Shown here piece by piece: positions 47,279 to 59,139 of a DNA stretch of 64,000 nt (its first letter is position 1; every line of letters begins with the position of its first letter). The translations under genes were made by a program, and so were the position numbers. The stretch covers positions 4,030,001 to 4,094,000 of the forward strand of contig BSBN01000242.1 in the NCBI GenBank assembly GCA_027924645.1, read 5' to 3'. Origin of the DNA: Cunninghamia lanceolata (Eukaryota; Streptophyta; Pinopsida; Cupressales; Cupressaceae). The notes below the pieces were generated by a model. That model searched no databases. It saw only the letters and a program-made list of their open reading frames with translations, and was not told where the DNA came from.

Positions 47279-48884
47279 TGAGGCTCATCATAATGTTACT
47301 TGTATTTTTGGCATGACTAGAAGTTCAGTTGGGATATATTTTGGTGAAGTACAGTAAAGTGGATATTCATATGATGATTTAGGGGAGCTACCAGAAAGTG
47401 AAGGATGAATAAGGATTAGGCGGTAAAAGGGGTGGATATTCCAAAATATTCCTAGATTCTGATACAGTGAAGAGAGAATATCTTTTTGAGCTAACTGTCA
47501 TCCACAGTTGAGTGTCAACTAGTAATCACGTACCTTGTTCCCTGACCATTGATGTTGAGAGTGAGATCTTGATCGTTGGTTATTGTAACTGATTTTGGAT
47601 CCTTGTCTTATAAAAGGCATTTGAATTGTTGTAGATAGGGGATTTGAATTGATAAAATTCGTTGAGCATTGAGTTAGCACATTTTGTAACTTTTTGGCTT
47701 ACCTCATGATTCTATCTCACATTCAATGAGATAATTTGGATATTTTGTTCATATGAATGGATTGAAGACTGGATTACTACCTCATTCTAAATCATAAGTG
47801 ATCTTCTGGTTGATTTATGGTGATGAATATCAAATTGCTACATCCCTTGGAGTGCATTTGAACCATTTCTTGTTGTTATCAATTGTCCTTTGAAGATTTG
47901 CATTTGTTATACATAGTTGTGGAACACCTAGTGAAGTATAACTAGATTTAACTTCAATTCTTAAATTGTTAAGATATATGTGTGAGTTCACTAAAAACTT
48001 AAATTCTTAGGACTTTTTCTTTCTCAAGCTCATCTTTTGTCTTTCATTTTCACAAATTGTCTTAAATAAGTGCAAATAATAATAAATCTGAAGGAAATAA
48101 TCAATAATATCAATGAAATTGATGCTTTAAAGATCTTTAAGTGAATTTAGATGAACTATGTAAAGATCAACTAATCATAACTAATTTAGAAGAATTGATC
48201 AAAGTTACACAAAATAAGCACAAATTGATCAAAGATTTAGTTAATTGAAGATAATTTAGAAGAACTAATCAAAGTTATGTCCAAATCACAAAGAATTTGC
48301 TCAAAGTTCGGTCATTAATTGATAAAGTTGACAAGAATTGTGTAGTATACGTGCAGATCATACAAGATAATAGTGATATTTGTAGGAAATTGTCTGGATC
48401 AAGAATATCAAGTGCAAGATGTGTAAGTCCCCCAAGTAAACGACCTACAATGAACCCTGGGTGATTACAAGTGAAGTCAAGACTTGACTAACAAAGCCTT
48501 GGGATTATAAATTCATTCTAAATTTATCATATATTTCAAGAGAGATAGGTGTTCAAAGTATAATTTCTATGTGTCTGATCATGAGTAACATCATCATCAA
48601 TAACTGGGTGTCAAGGTTTGGTTATACATGTGATGCAAGAGCATCCCAGGTGTAAGAGCAATCTTTTATTAACCAAAACTATTTGTTTTGTGTATTTGTC
48701 TTTTGGAGGTTTTCTTAAGTTACCACAACCATTTTGTTCTTATAATCTAATTGAAGGTTGGATCTTGTCCATGGAATCCTTATAACTAAACATGTTTTCA
48801 ATTAGACTTAAAGTATATGAGCTTATATTTGTATTAGAATTGCATTGATTGAAATTAGAAAATTGGTATCTATCCTAGAGAGAG
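47279..48884. other. Non-coding stretch after the G ORF
   Basis: No frame or motif that I can support. AT-rich, with no polypurine tract or LTR boundary recognised. Confidence 0.4.
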
Positions 48885-49495
48885 AAACTAGTGAATTTAA
48901 CATAGATATTTAATTTGTATTAAAATTAAATCTAAAATTAGAAACTATACTCAAACCCTAGAGTTGAGGAAGTAGGGGAAATAGATACAAACCCTAGAGA
49001 AAAACTAGTGAATTTAACTTAGAGAATTTATTTGGAATCTATGTAGAATTTGAAATTTAAATAAATGTAGAACATGTAGGAATCTAATTTGTATTAAAAT
49101 TAAATCTAAAATTAGGGGAAAGAGATACAAACCCTAGAGAGAAACTAGTGAATCTAGTGAATTTAACCTAGAGAATTTATTTGGAATCTACGTAGAATTT
49201 TTTAAATTTAGATGAATGTAGAACATATAGGAATCTAATTCAAGTATTAAAATTAAATATAAAATTAGAAACTATATTCAAAGCCTAGAGTTGAGGAAGT
49301 AGGGGAAAGAGATACAAACCCTAGAGAGAAACTAGTGAATCTAGTGAATTTAACCTAGAGAATTTATTTGGAATCCATGTAGAATTTAAAATTTAGATGA
49401 ATGTAGAACATCTAAGAATCTAATTTGTATTAAAATTAAATCTAAAATTAACAACTATATTCAAACCCTAGAGTTAAGGAAGTAGGGATAAATAA
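48885..49495. repeat. Degenerate tandem repeat, four units
   Basis: Units start with gaaactagtgaat or a variant at about 48885, 48996, 49140 and 49337, and are up to about 197 bp long. Each carries gagaatttatttggaatc, gtagaacat, aaaattaaatctaaaatta and caaaccctagag; the first units have internal deletions. A short ctagtgaat duplication marks the last two units, so they share a more recent common copy. Confidence 0.8.
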
Positions 49496-50052
49496 AAATC
49501 TAATATTTTTGAATATTTTTATATAAATTTAAAAATATATATGTACCTTATTTCTTTCTAAAAATTGAATTAGGTTGTTGTTCGATGGCGTTGAGAGGCG
49601 ATCGAGGGCGAGCTAGGGCATGCGAGCCCTAGCCTGTTGTTCTAGATTTTCTTTCTGTTCATGTGGGCTTGGTTCTATTCTTGGGGGGCCATGTGGGCCT
49701 GTTCTTGTGTGCCTTGTTTCCTTGCTTTTCTTCATGTGATTTTTCTCCCTTTCTATGCGTGGCTGTGTGCGGTGCGGGCTTTGGTAATATGACTATCTTG
49801 CTTAGCTGAGTGCTTGGAGTCTTGGGTCGGGTGTTTGGTGTAGCTTCTTTGCTAGCCATGTGTGGTTTGTGTCTATTCTCTTGAGAAGGGTGTTCATCTT
49901 TTTTACTCGCAGTTCCTCTCGCATGCAAGCCTATATTAGGCTTTGTGTCAGCCTTGGTTTGGTGTGAGGGGAGTTTCAGCTAGGGTTTTTGGCATGTTGG
50001 GTTTTTTAATGGCAATGAATGTGCTTTTGGATAAGGTGGCAGGGATGCAGCT

Positions 50053-51420
50053 ATGGTGGAGAATGGTGATGAGGTCCCCAATCCATCTTCTTCTGGGGTG
50101 GGCATGCCTCGAACTGGTGCTTTTAAATTGTAGAAGGTAAATGGATGCTTGGAGAGGGCCCATGTTCGTTTGGTGTTGGTGATCCAATCAAAGGCGGTGG
50201 CTAATGATCTGGATTACTACATCAAGCATGTTTTGATCTAAAATTTTATGGGGATGAGGGTTTCTCTTTCATTCCTTGATATCTGGACCCATAAGACATG
50301 GAATCTGGAAGGTGACTTTGATATTTTGATGGCTGCAAATAACTTCTTTTTGGTGGATTTTTTCATGTATTTCAATTCGGAACAAGGCGTTTGAAGGTGG
50401 GACTTATTTTTATAGTCAAATTGGCCTATTCATAAAACCATGGCATGCTAGCTTTAATTCGGTGGAGGAGTTGCCTTCTAAGGTCCCTGTTTGGGTTCGT
50501 CTTCCTCGGCTACTGCTTGAATGTTGGCGAAGTGACATATTGCAGTTAATTGCTTTGTTGCTAGGAAAACCTATTGGTCCTTCTTAGCAAACTTTGAATA
50601 AGAAGATTTTTTCTTATGTGTGGGTATGTGTTGAGATTGATTTGAGTCAACCTTTGCTAGATTCCATAGATTTGACTATTGGTTCTAGCTCCTGGACCTA
50701 GTCGTTAGATTATGAGACGTTACCTTTCAAGTGTCGACTGTGTCATGAGTATGGTCATCTTTAGCGGAGGTGTCCTCATGCTTCTAGTGTGGTTGGTACA
50801 AGTAATGTGACCTCTTAGCCTAATGCAGGGTTGGAAAAGGGTAAAGCTCCCATGCAGGGGAGGATACAAATAAAGATGGTTTTGATCTGGTTAAGTCTCG
50901 TAATCATGGACGGGGTCAAAAGAGATCTTTCAAGGATTCACAGAAGGAGGAAAATTTTAATAAATTTGAGGCATTTGACGAGTTAGTTCAGGAGGAAGGG
51001 TTCCAGGTAGACTTGCAGCTGATAATTAATTCTTCTATTGAGGAGATGCCTGGGGTACAACCTTCGGTGTTTGCCAAGATGGAACAACTTGGTGAATAAG
51101 GTCCTTAGATGGATACTGATTTGGCTCCTTCAGCTCCGGCTCTAGTTGTGAGAGGTGGGGAAATTGTGGATTCTGGAGGTTCTTCTAGTGTTGGTGGGGT
51201 TATCTCTGAGGCACGGGGTGGTCCTGACTTGGGTAAAAATAAATCTTCTTCCCCTGCCTTGGGTTTGTAGCCAAAAACTCTCAAGAGGGGGGTTCCTGAG
51301 AAACATTCTAAGGTTGGTCACAAGAAGGATCAAGAGAAAGTTAAGCTAGTTGGTGAGACACTGGTTGAGGCAGGTTCAGTGAAGACTATTGATGCTCACT
51401 TCTCCCAACCTCAACAATGA
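50053..51420 (+). pseudogene. LINE ORF1 (DUF4283 / zinc-knuckle protein, defective)
   Basis: A likely start is ATG at 50053 (MVENGDEVPNPSSSGVGMP). The RNA-binding ORF1 pattern is readable: FLDIWTHKTWNLEGDFDILM, WHASFNSVEELPSKVPVWVR, LPRLLLECWRSDIL, LLGKPIGPS, and the knuckle CRLCHEYGHL-stop-RRC (C-X2-C-X4-H-X4-C). There are stops at about 50214, 50587, 50698, 50761 and 50817, nearly all TAG, and at least two frameshifts. It ends in TGA at 51418-51420, overlapping the ORF2 ATG as ATGA. Confidence 0.78.
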
Positions 51421-54400
51421 TTGTGCTTTCTTGGAATGTGAGGGGTATGAATAGCATCCCTCGACAAAATGCTATTCAAGATTTGGTTCGTATTCATTCT
51501 CCTGATGTGGTCTTCCTTGAGAACTAAGTTATCAGTTGATAGTATGCTATGTGTGGATTCCAAGATTTGGGGTCATGGACAATGTCAATGTGTTGGAGCA
51601 CTTGGTAGCTCTGGTGGGGTGGCCTATTTATGGGATCCTCGAAAAGTCAATCTAATTTGGTGGCTCTCATGTAGGGGTTTGATTTCTTGTGTTGCTTCTC
51701 ATCTTGAGTTAGGGGAGAGGGTTCTTTTCTCTAACATATATGCTTTGATTGACTTTCAAAGTAAAGTTTGGTTGTGGGATCATGTAAGATATGCGAGGTC
51801 TTTGGATCCTAATCTGCCTTGGGTCTTCATGGGGGATTTCAATGCTGTCACTTCATTAGAGGAGAAGAGGGAAGGAAGTCCTTATTTGGAGCCTTCCTCA
51901 GGGCTCTTACAGGAAAATGTAGCCCTCTTGAGGTTGGTTGCTATTAAACCAACAAATAGAGTCTTTACTTGGAGTAATAGGAAAAGTGGAGATGTAGCTA
52001 TTTTAGAAAGATTGGATAGATTTTTGGTGTCCAGTTTTTGGGTGGGAGACAGATGGATGACTAGTTTGGAGATTTTGGATGGACAAGGCTCTGATCATTG
52101 GCTGATTAAGCTTAATGTTGAGTTGCCCCGGCGTTGATTAACACAATCCTTTAAGTTTTAGCTTATGTGGCTTAGGGACGAGTCTCTTCATGATCTGCTT
52201 CTTGGCTAGTGGTATCTTGGTAAGCTGGCTTTTGGTACTGCTATGTACTCTTTCTCCAAAAGGCTCCTATATGTGAAGTATAGGTTGAAATGCTGGAATA
52301 GGCAGCACTTTGGTAATGTGTTCCACACAAAATAGAATGCTCAGGATAGTTTGGATTTGATCACCAGGCATATTTGTGACCAAGGCCTCTCTGAGGAGCT
52401 TGGTTTGTTGGAAGCTGATGTAGTGAAGGAGATTGAGGAGTGGGAATTAAGAGAAGATTTTTTTTGGAAACAGAAGTGCCGAATTGAATGGCTCCAGGCA
52501 AGTGATCGAAATACTTTATTTCTTTCATAATTCTGTTAAGGATCAAAGACAAGGTAATGTTATTTCCTCTCTCTTGTCACTGGATGGGGAGATTTTTTCC
52601 TCCTCCACTTCTATTTTTGTTGAATTTGTTCACTTCTTTTCTACTTTATTTTCTGAGGATTCGCCTCCTGCAGAGGAAGATGAAGCTAGGATTCTAGATT
52701 GTATTCCGCCTTTGGTCTCTAATGAAATGAATGAATCTTTGCTTACTCCTAATACCTTGTCAGAGATCGAGAATGTTGTGTTTTAGATGAAGAAATGTAA
52801 AGCTCCTGGGCCTAATGGGTTCCCAGCCAAATTTTTCTAGGAGTTTTGGGAAGTGGTTAAGTTGGATCTCTTGGAGGTTGCTCAGGAATCCTTCATGAGT
52901 AAACAAATGCTGAAATCTATGAACGTAACCTTTTTATCTCTCATTCCAAAGAAGGACGAGGCTAACTCTTTGGATCTTTTTAGGCCACGTGCTTTATGTA
53001 ATGTTGTTTACAAGATCATTACTAAGTTGATTACTAAGAGGCTGAAACCTTGGCTAAGTGGGTTAATCTCTGAAGATCAAGGGGGCTTTGTTACTGGTAG
53101 GAAGATTATGTGTGGTGCCATTATTGTTGCGGAGACCATTCATTCTATGGAGTCTTCTAAGGAAAAATCAATGTTTATCAAGTTGGACATGGCTAAAGCT
53201 TATGATTGGGTTAAATAGGATTTCTTATTCAAGATTTTTGGAGCATTTGGTTTTGCTGGTGACTGGATTGAATGGGTCAAGAGTTGTGTTACTTGTTCTT
53301 CCTTTTCGGTGCTAATTAATGGTGTGCCCATGGATTTGTTTGGTGCTTCTAGGGGGCTCAGACAAGGGGATCCTGTGTCCCCCTATTTGTTCATCCTACT
53401 TGTTGAGGGCTTGGGGAGGTTTATTTGTTCTCGGGTAGAGAGTGGCTTGATTCAAGGTTGGAGTTGGGAAAATGTTATTCCTCCTCAGTCCCATCTTTAG
53501 TTTGTGGATGATATTGCTTTGATGGGTAGGGCTATGGTTGAGGAAGCTATCAGATGGTGTAGTGTGTTGGACAATTACTTGGCTACTTCAGGTTAGCATA
53601 TTAATGAGGGGAAGTCTTTCATCTACTTGTTTAATACTCCTAAGGTTATCCAGAGGAGAATAGCTAACATTCTTTGCTTCCAAATTGGTTCACTCCCCTT
53701 TGTTTATCTTAGTATCCCTCTTGCTATTCGTTATCTTCCTAAACTATTTTAGCAGGGGATTATTGATAAGTTTCAGAGTTTGGTCAATCATTGGACTTGC
53801 AGGTGGCTTTCTTCGGTGGGCAGAGTGACTCTTTTAAAGTCGGTGGTATAGGCTCTCCTTGTTTACAAATGCTTTGTTCTCTTTGCTTCTTTCAGCTTCA
53901 TCAAGGACTTTGAAAGGTTGTCTCACCAGTTCCTTTGGTTTGGTAATCTTCTTCATAGAAAGTGGAGTTTGGTTAAGTGGGATGTTGTTTGTAGGCCGAA
54001 GTAGGAAGGTGGGCTAGGCTTACGTCGGATTGATCTGAATGGGTAGGCTTTAGTAGCGAAATTGTATTGGCATTGGTGTTCACAACAGCATCAGTTGTGG
54101 GCTAAAATTCTCACCTTTAAATATCTAGGTGTGGTGGAGAGTGCCGAATTGCCAGATTTAGCTTGGAGGGGAAGGGTTCTATGATTTGGGGTACCCTCAA
54201 AAGGGGTGCCAAGCTTGTTAAGTAGGGTTTGTTTTGGATTTGCAATAGTGGTTAGGATGCTCTTTTTTGGTATGATTCTTGGGATGGGCATCTTCCCATT
54301 TTATCTTCTCATCCTCACCTGCAGGATTTGTGCCAATATTTTATGGATGCTGGTTGGTGTCATGTGGCTGATTTCAAATCTCAACAGACCTTGGGACAGA

Positions 54401-55719
54401 TTACTGTGTCCAGGTGGAAGGATCCTTTGGAGTGGTCTCCTAGTGGTATGGTGGAGGATCGTCAAGAACCTTCTAAGATTTTATTGGATCATGTTTGTAA
54501 TTCTCTTCCTAGGAAAGATGTGCTAGCTTGGGGTCCTAACTCGAATGGCAAATTTTTGATTGCCTCTAGATATCAAGTTCTGGATAAGCAGTTGTTTATG
54601 AGTTCTAAGGTATCTTGGTGGAAACATGTTTGGAATAAGTTTGTTTGGCCTAAGTGTAATTTCTTTTCTTGGTTAGTGGTTCAAGGCAAGTGGCTTACTT
54701 GGGAAAATCTTTGGAAGCAAGGGCTTCGAGGCCCTTCCATGTGTGTTATGTGTGCTAAGCATGATGAATGTTTTTCCCATCTCTTCTTTCAGTGTTATTT
54801 TGTGAAAGCTATATGGCACCTCTGGTGGAATCTCTGGAGCCTTCCATGTTGCCATGTTTCTTCTTTGGAAGACTTTTGGAGGAGATAGGGGTTGTCTCCT
54901 GCTAAGACCTCTTTTCTTTGTGTTGCTTGGATCATTGGCCCTAGTTTGATTGTTTGGCATATTTGGTTGGAGTACAACAGGAGAATTTTTTTAGATAAGA
55001 AGTTGCTTATTTGGTAGCTTTGGATGAGAATTCTGGGGGTCCTTTAGGAGACTTTCACTGCGAAGTGCAATTTGTCTGTTCCAGTTGATCCTAGGGATCT
55101 GGGAGTGGTTAATGCTTTGGGCCTTGTGGGGAGGGGTAAGGGAAATTTGAGTAGTATGCATTGAGGTATGGTCATGAGAGGGTTTCTCGTGTTGGTTACT
55201 GGTGCCCTCCTGCTTTGGGGGAGCTAAAAATTAATACGGATGGATCATCTAGGGGCAATCCTGGGCATGCTAGAGTTGGTGGTATTGGCAGGGATAGTTT
55301 GGGAGTGGTGGTTTTTTTCTTCTCTATGTATAGAGGTCTACATACTAATAATCTCATGGAGGCTATTGCTATACTTTTGGCGGTTGAGCGTGCGGTTGGC
55401 CTTGGGTGGCAACAGATTGTTTATGAGTCTAATTCTTAGGTTGTTATTGATATGATGAATAAGTGTCATTTGGAGGATGTGAATTAGCAAATGGTTGTGG
55501 TGGTCAAGCAGATTGTTTCTCTATGCTCTTCTCTAGAGTCTATTATTTTTCACCATGTTCCTCAGGAGTGGAATAAGGTGGCTGATGGTTTGGCTAGGTG
55601 GGCTACTAAGAGGATGGGATCCTGGTATGTGGATCATTGGGGCAACCTTCCTAGTGATTTGGCCCTTGTTCTTGAGGAGTGGGTTATGGAGGACATGAGG
55701 TGCTTTTTGGGTGTGAATT
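51417..55719 (+). pseudogene. LINE ORF2: endonuclease, reverse transcriptase, RNase H (defective)
   Basis: ATG at 51417 begins MIVLSWNVRGMNSIPRQNAI, the N-terminus of an apurinic-type endonuclease. A one-base frameshift near 51522 leads to SNIYALIDFQSKVWLWDHVR, PWVFMGDFNAVTSLEEKREG, NRVFTWSNRKSGD, LERLDRFLVS and GSDHWLIKLNVE. The RT has CKAPGPNGFPAKF, LSLIPKKDEANSLDLFRPRA, KIITKLITKRLKPWLSGLIS, FIKLDMAKAYDWVK, ASRGLRQGDPVSPYLFILLV and FVDDIALMG. A zinc-binding RT-associated region is near 54650-54820 (CVMCAKHDECFSHLFFQC). The RNase H has KINTDGSSRGNPGHARVGG, MEAIAILLAV, YESNS and NKVADGLARWA. The third catalytic Asp is Asn (ESNS where ESDS is expected). Confidence 0.88.
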
Positions 55720-55821
55720 AATTCTTGGTTTTGTTTGGCCCCTTGGTGGGTTTCTCTTTGTTGGATTTGTAATGCTTTCCTGATTTGTAAAGTTTTTACC
55801 CTCTTTTTTTTAAAAAAAAAT

Positions 55822-56073
55822 TCTAAAATATCTTTGTGCCCTTTCTTAATTTATGTTCCATTTTCTGCTGAATATAAATGCATAGCCTTATTTTGCCTTA
55901 TTCTTTTATTTCCCATCTCCTCTGCAAAATATGTGCCCAAAATTCCTTCATCAAATATTTTGCCTTGAAAAAACTCTCAAAATTGCAAACACAATTTCTA
56001 CAATTTTTTACCAAATATTGTACATGCAAATAATCCAAAAATGCAAATATTTCATTTTTTAAAATTTTAGTAA
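55822..56073. other. AT-rich intergenic sequence
   Basis: No gene or repeat supported. Confidence 0.4.
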
Positions 56074-56378
56074 AATCATTATGTCTAATATTTATAAACA
56101 ATTCACAAATTTTGTAAATTTTTGTAAATGTCGGCTTAAGAACCTTTGCTCAAAGGTCTTTGATCATGAATTTTTTAATATTTTTTATTAGGGACCTTCA
56201 TTCAAAGGTCATTTGTTAAGAATCATTATGTCTAATATTTATAAATAATACACAAATTTTGTAAATTTTATAAATTTTTGTAAATGTCGGCTTAAGAACC
56301 TTTGCTCAAAGGTCTTTGATCATGAATTTTTTAATATTTTTTATTAGGGACCTTCATTCAAAGGTCATTTGTTAAGAA
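56074..56378. repeat. Tandem duplication of about 150 bp carrying palindromes
   Basis: Copy 1 (56074-56220) and copy 2 (56221-56378) both run from aatcattatgtctaatattt to ggtcatttgttaag. They are nearly identical apart from a small insertion of about 11 bases (ttttataaat-type) in copy 2. Each carries acctttgctcaaaggt (7-bp arms) and gaccttcattcaaaggtc. Confidence 0.88.
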
Positions 56379-56500
56379 TTTTTTATATATTGTCATTAGC
56401 CAAAAGGACCTTCGAATGAAGGGATCTTCAAGCGAAGGTTCTTTGTGACCTTCATTCAAAGGTTCTTCAAATGAAGGCCCTTAGATGGCCTTTTCTCCTC
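56379..56500. other. Cluster of short hairpin-forming words
   Basis: Several short inverted repeats follow one another: ccttcgaatgaagg, cttcaagcgaag, accttcattcaaaggt and cttcaaatgaag. All are variants of a ccttcNNNNgaagg/ccttNNNNaagg stem theme that also occurs in the preceding duplication. Confidence 0.65.
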
Positions 56501-58858
56501 TACTCCTCAGATTTCCTTCAAAAAATTTAGTTTCAAACCTTGGGTTGGACCAGCAAATGGAATCAACATGACAAGATAATTTTTAGGATCATAGCCCTCA
56601 GGGTAATCTTTCCAAAAAGTATAATTTCAAATACATTTAATTTGATTATTATATTTATTTTATATTTTCTAGTGAACGTAGGTTTTTCACCAAACATCAA
56701 GTCCTTGTTCGACACATGCAAAAATAGTTTTTTTTTTTTTAAGATATCTATACACTAGGTATTGATGACTTTGTTTCAACAGAAAAAATTAATTTCAATA
56801 TATACAGAAAAAGTTATGCTATATAGTATAAACGTCACTTTTTAAAAAATACTATTAACTATAAAAAATAAGTTATTAACTGTTACATAAAAAAATTCAC
56901 AATTTTTTTTTAAATTTAAAAAATATATATTTATAATTTACACATTAAATCTCAAAAATTACTAGTTTGCATCATCTTCAAATTCTTAATGGTTTAGTTG
57001 TTATAGGTGTCAAAAAGTGAAAATTTGGATAAAAATGTTGATTTCAATGTCCCATTTTGGACAAAAAGTGGGGCACACTATTGTGGGATCATCCCAATGT
57101 GCAAACTAAAGAATCCCTATTCCAAACCCAAGAATACCTCAGATTGAGCTAAGAAGCTAAAAGCACAACAAATGTTTATAGAAAACTAAACATTATACCT
57201 TCTTGTTGAATGTATGTGCTCTTGGATGTGGTTGCTCATGTGTTGTACATGATCCCAAGTGATATGCACCTATATTGATGTTGATTTGATGGAGGCTTGA
57301 TGAAAAATCTTTGCCATTTCAGTAGCATGTACTTGCAAATCTTAGCTCCCCTGATTTGATTGAGAACGACAGTTTTTTAATAGATGTTTTGATGAATGAT
57401 AGATGATTAAGATTTGATTGAAATGGAGGGTTGGGATTGAATAGGGTAAGCTTCTTGTCTTCTAGGGAAAGCTAAGAGGATTAATGATTGGTATTGATTG
57501 TGGATAGAGGGTTAAGATGCATTAGTTTCTAGAGCAAGTTAACTTCTAGAGCAAGCCAAGGTGAATGGTTGAGATTGGTTGTGGATGGAGGGTTAAGATT
57601 GAATGAAAGGGAAATGGGTTTTGATTTACTTATTAAATGACAAAGTGGGAATCAACCTATGGAAAAGGATTTAGTTATTTATTTAAGTGATGCAGTGGGA
57701 TTTTAGACTAATTAATCAAATAATAAAATTATTTAATTAATTAGTGACATGGAGATGCAAGAAATTAGCTTAATTAAATAATTATGATTTATTTAATTAA
57801 TTTGGTGATGCGATAATGTGAGAGATTTTCCAAACTAATTAAACAAGACTAATTTGTTGAATTAGTTAGTGGTGAGGTGATATGAGCATGTGGTTATATT
57901 TAACTAGGATGGTGTCTGTTGGTTTTTTCCCAGACTGGATGCTTATTCCCAGATTTCCCTACAAGGTAGCCATCAATGATCAACAGGATCTTTGGGCCAG
58001 GGGCCAACAGTATAGGAGATAGACTCTATTTTTATCTCCTCTTCTTCTTCAGGCTCTGCAAAACCTAGGGGGGTATTCCCTACTCAACATCCATGAGAAT
58101 ATTCATACAAAGGCTGGGATGCTGACATGAAGCAGATAAGTCCTCCTGTAAGTAGACCAAAACTGCAAGATAAGAGCAAAGGGGCTAGCTTTGGGCCTAT
58201 TTTCAGTTGTAGACAGAGGACTTGGGATCCTAAAACTAATTCTACTGTCTTAATGGTTGTTTTGGAGTTTGAATTTGATTTTATGTTTGGATGCAAAGCT
58301 AGACCTGGTGTATAACCTCAACACAGAGTTAGACTGGTGCCTATCCAGGGCTTGAAGACAGTAGACATACACCTGTGAATGTTCAACATGAAAACACTAA
58401 AACTAGATTTCAAGGGGATGTTGTGGTATCTGCCTTACAGATACCTCCCAATATAGAGTGTTAAGTTATCTCTACTTATGGCATCCCTATTGCAGTACAT
58501 CCTTCCCAACACTTAATCTGAAAACACTTTAATCTACCCCTTGAGCAGAAGTTGAAAGATCAAGCATTCAATACAAGAATTCTATATTCTAGAATACTAG
58601 ACACCCCTTAAATATCTAGATTCAGAAGGACACATGCAAATACAGCATTACTCATATAAAATCAATCATGAAATTAGTAGATTCATGCATGAGACATATA
58701 ACAAGAGATACATAAACTCACAAGGTCACCTGCACAGAGCAACCAGAACCAGTTGTATCTTATTATAGAGCCAGATATGTCTAGTTTTTCAACAACCGAA
58801 ATGAGAAACACAACCTGCTATATTATAGCAAGGAAGGTTCTCAGCATTAATTACATGG
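56501..58858. other. Intergenic sequence without supported gene
   Basis: AT-rich. At 57690-57880 there are repeated ttaattaaataat-type words alternating with ggtgatgcg or gtgacatggagatgc. A frame at 58127-58315 is not recognisable. No promoter or RNA gene could be supported. Confidence 0.4.
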
Positions 58859-58897
58859 TTGACTCAAAAAATCCACCAGATACAGTATACTGAGAAA

Positions 58898-59131
58898 ATG
58901 GCGCTCAACGCATTGAATGCAGCAGGTGGAAGAGGGGACAGGAGAGGTTTTCGAGCCATGTGCCGCCAACCGTGGATGTACAACTTCAATCGAGTACTAA
59001 ATCCGTCCACGCCATCGCCCATACCTCCGCAACAACTGCCATTAATGGTGCACCAACTCGCGGCCTTGGGAAAAATATCAAACAGTGCATCGCAACCATT
59101 TCTCGCCAAAATACATCATCATGATATTTAA
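58898..59131 (+). CDS. Short ORF in a GC-richer island, unknown
   Basis: ATG at 58898 (MALNALNAAGGRGDRRGFRA) gives 77 codons, ending in TAA after HHHDI. The sequence is GC-richer than its surroundings and the protein has Pro-rich (STPSPIPPQQLP) and Arg-rich parts. The opposite strand is also open here (58864-59109; DALFDIFPKAASW), so either strand or neither may be coding. I recognise no family. It could be a first exon, a pseudogene fragment or chance. Confidence 0.2.
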   Translation: MALNALNAAGGRGDRRGFRAMCRQPWMYNFNRVLNPSTPSPIPPQQLPLMVHQLAALGKISNSASQPFLAKIHHHDI

Positions 59132-59139
59132 AAATATGC

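Larger units (their letters stand above)
49575..55821 (+). mobile_element. Decayed L1-type LINE retrotransposon
   Basis: Base composition changes sharply at about 49575, where AT-rich sequence gives way to gatggcgttgagaggcgatc. Two overlapping ORFs follow, in the order ORF1 (zinc knuckle) then ORF2 (endonuclease, RT, RT-associated zinc region, RNase H). The 3' end has a t-run followed by aaaaaaaaa (about 55804-55820). This is the plant L1 architecture with a C-terminal RNase H. A possible target duplication is ttctaaaa (near 49555 and 55819), but this is weak. Many stops make it inactive. Confidence 0.88.

Noticed and set aside
48885..49495. CRISPR-like repeat array
   Set aside because: Units are long, contiguous and diverged, without regular unique spacers, and the window is plainly a plant genome.
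49659..49928. 89-codon minus-strand basic frame at the LINE 5' end
   Set aside because: It is in the GC-rich 5' region of the LINE, on the opposite strand, with low-complexity Lys/Pro/Thr composition and no homology that I recognise.
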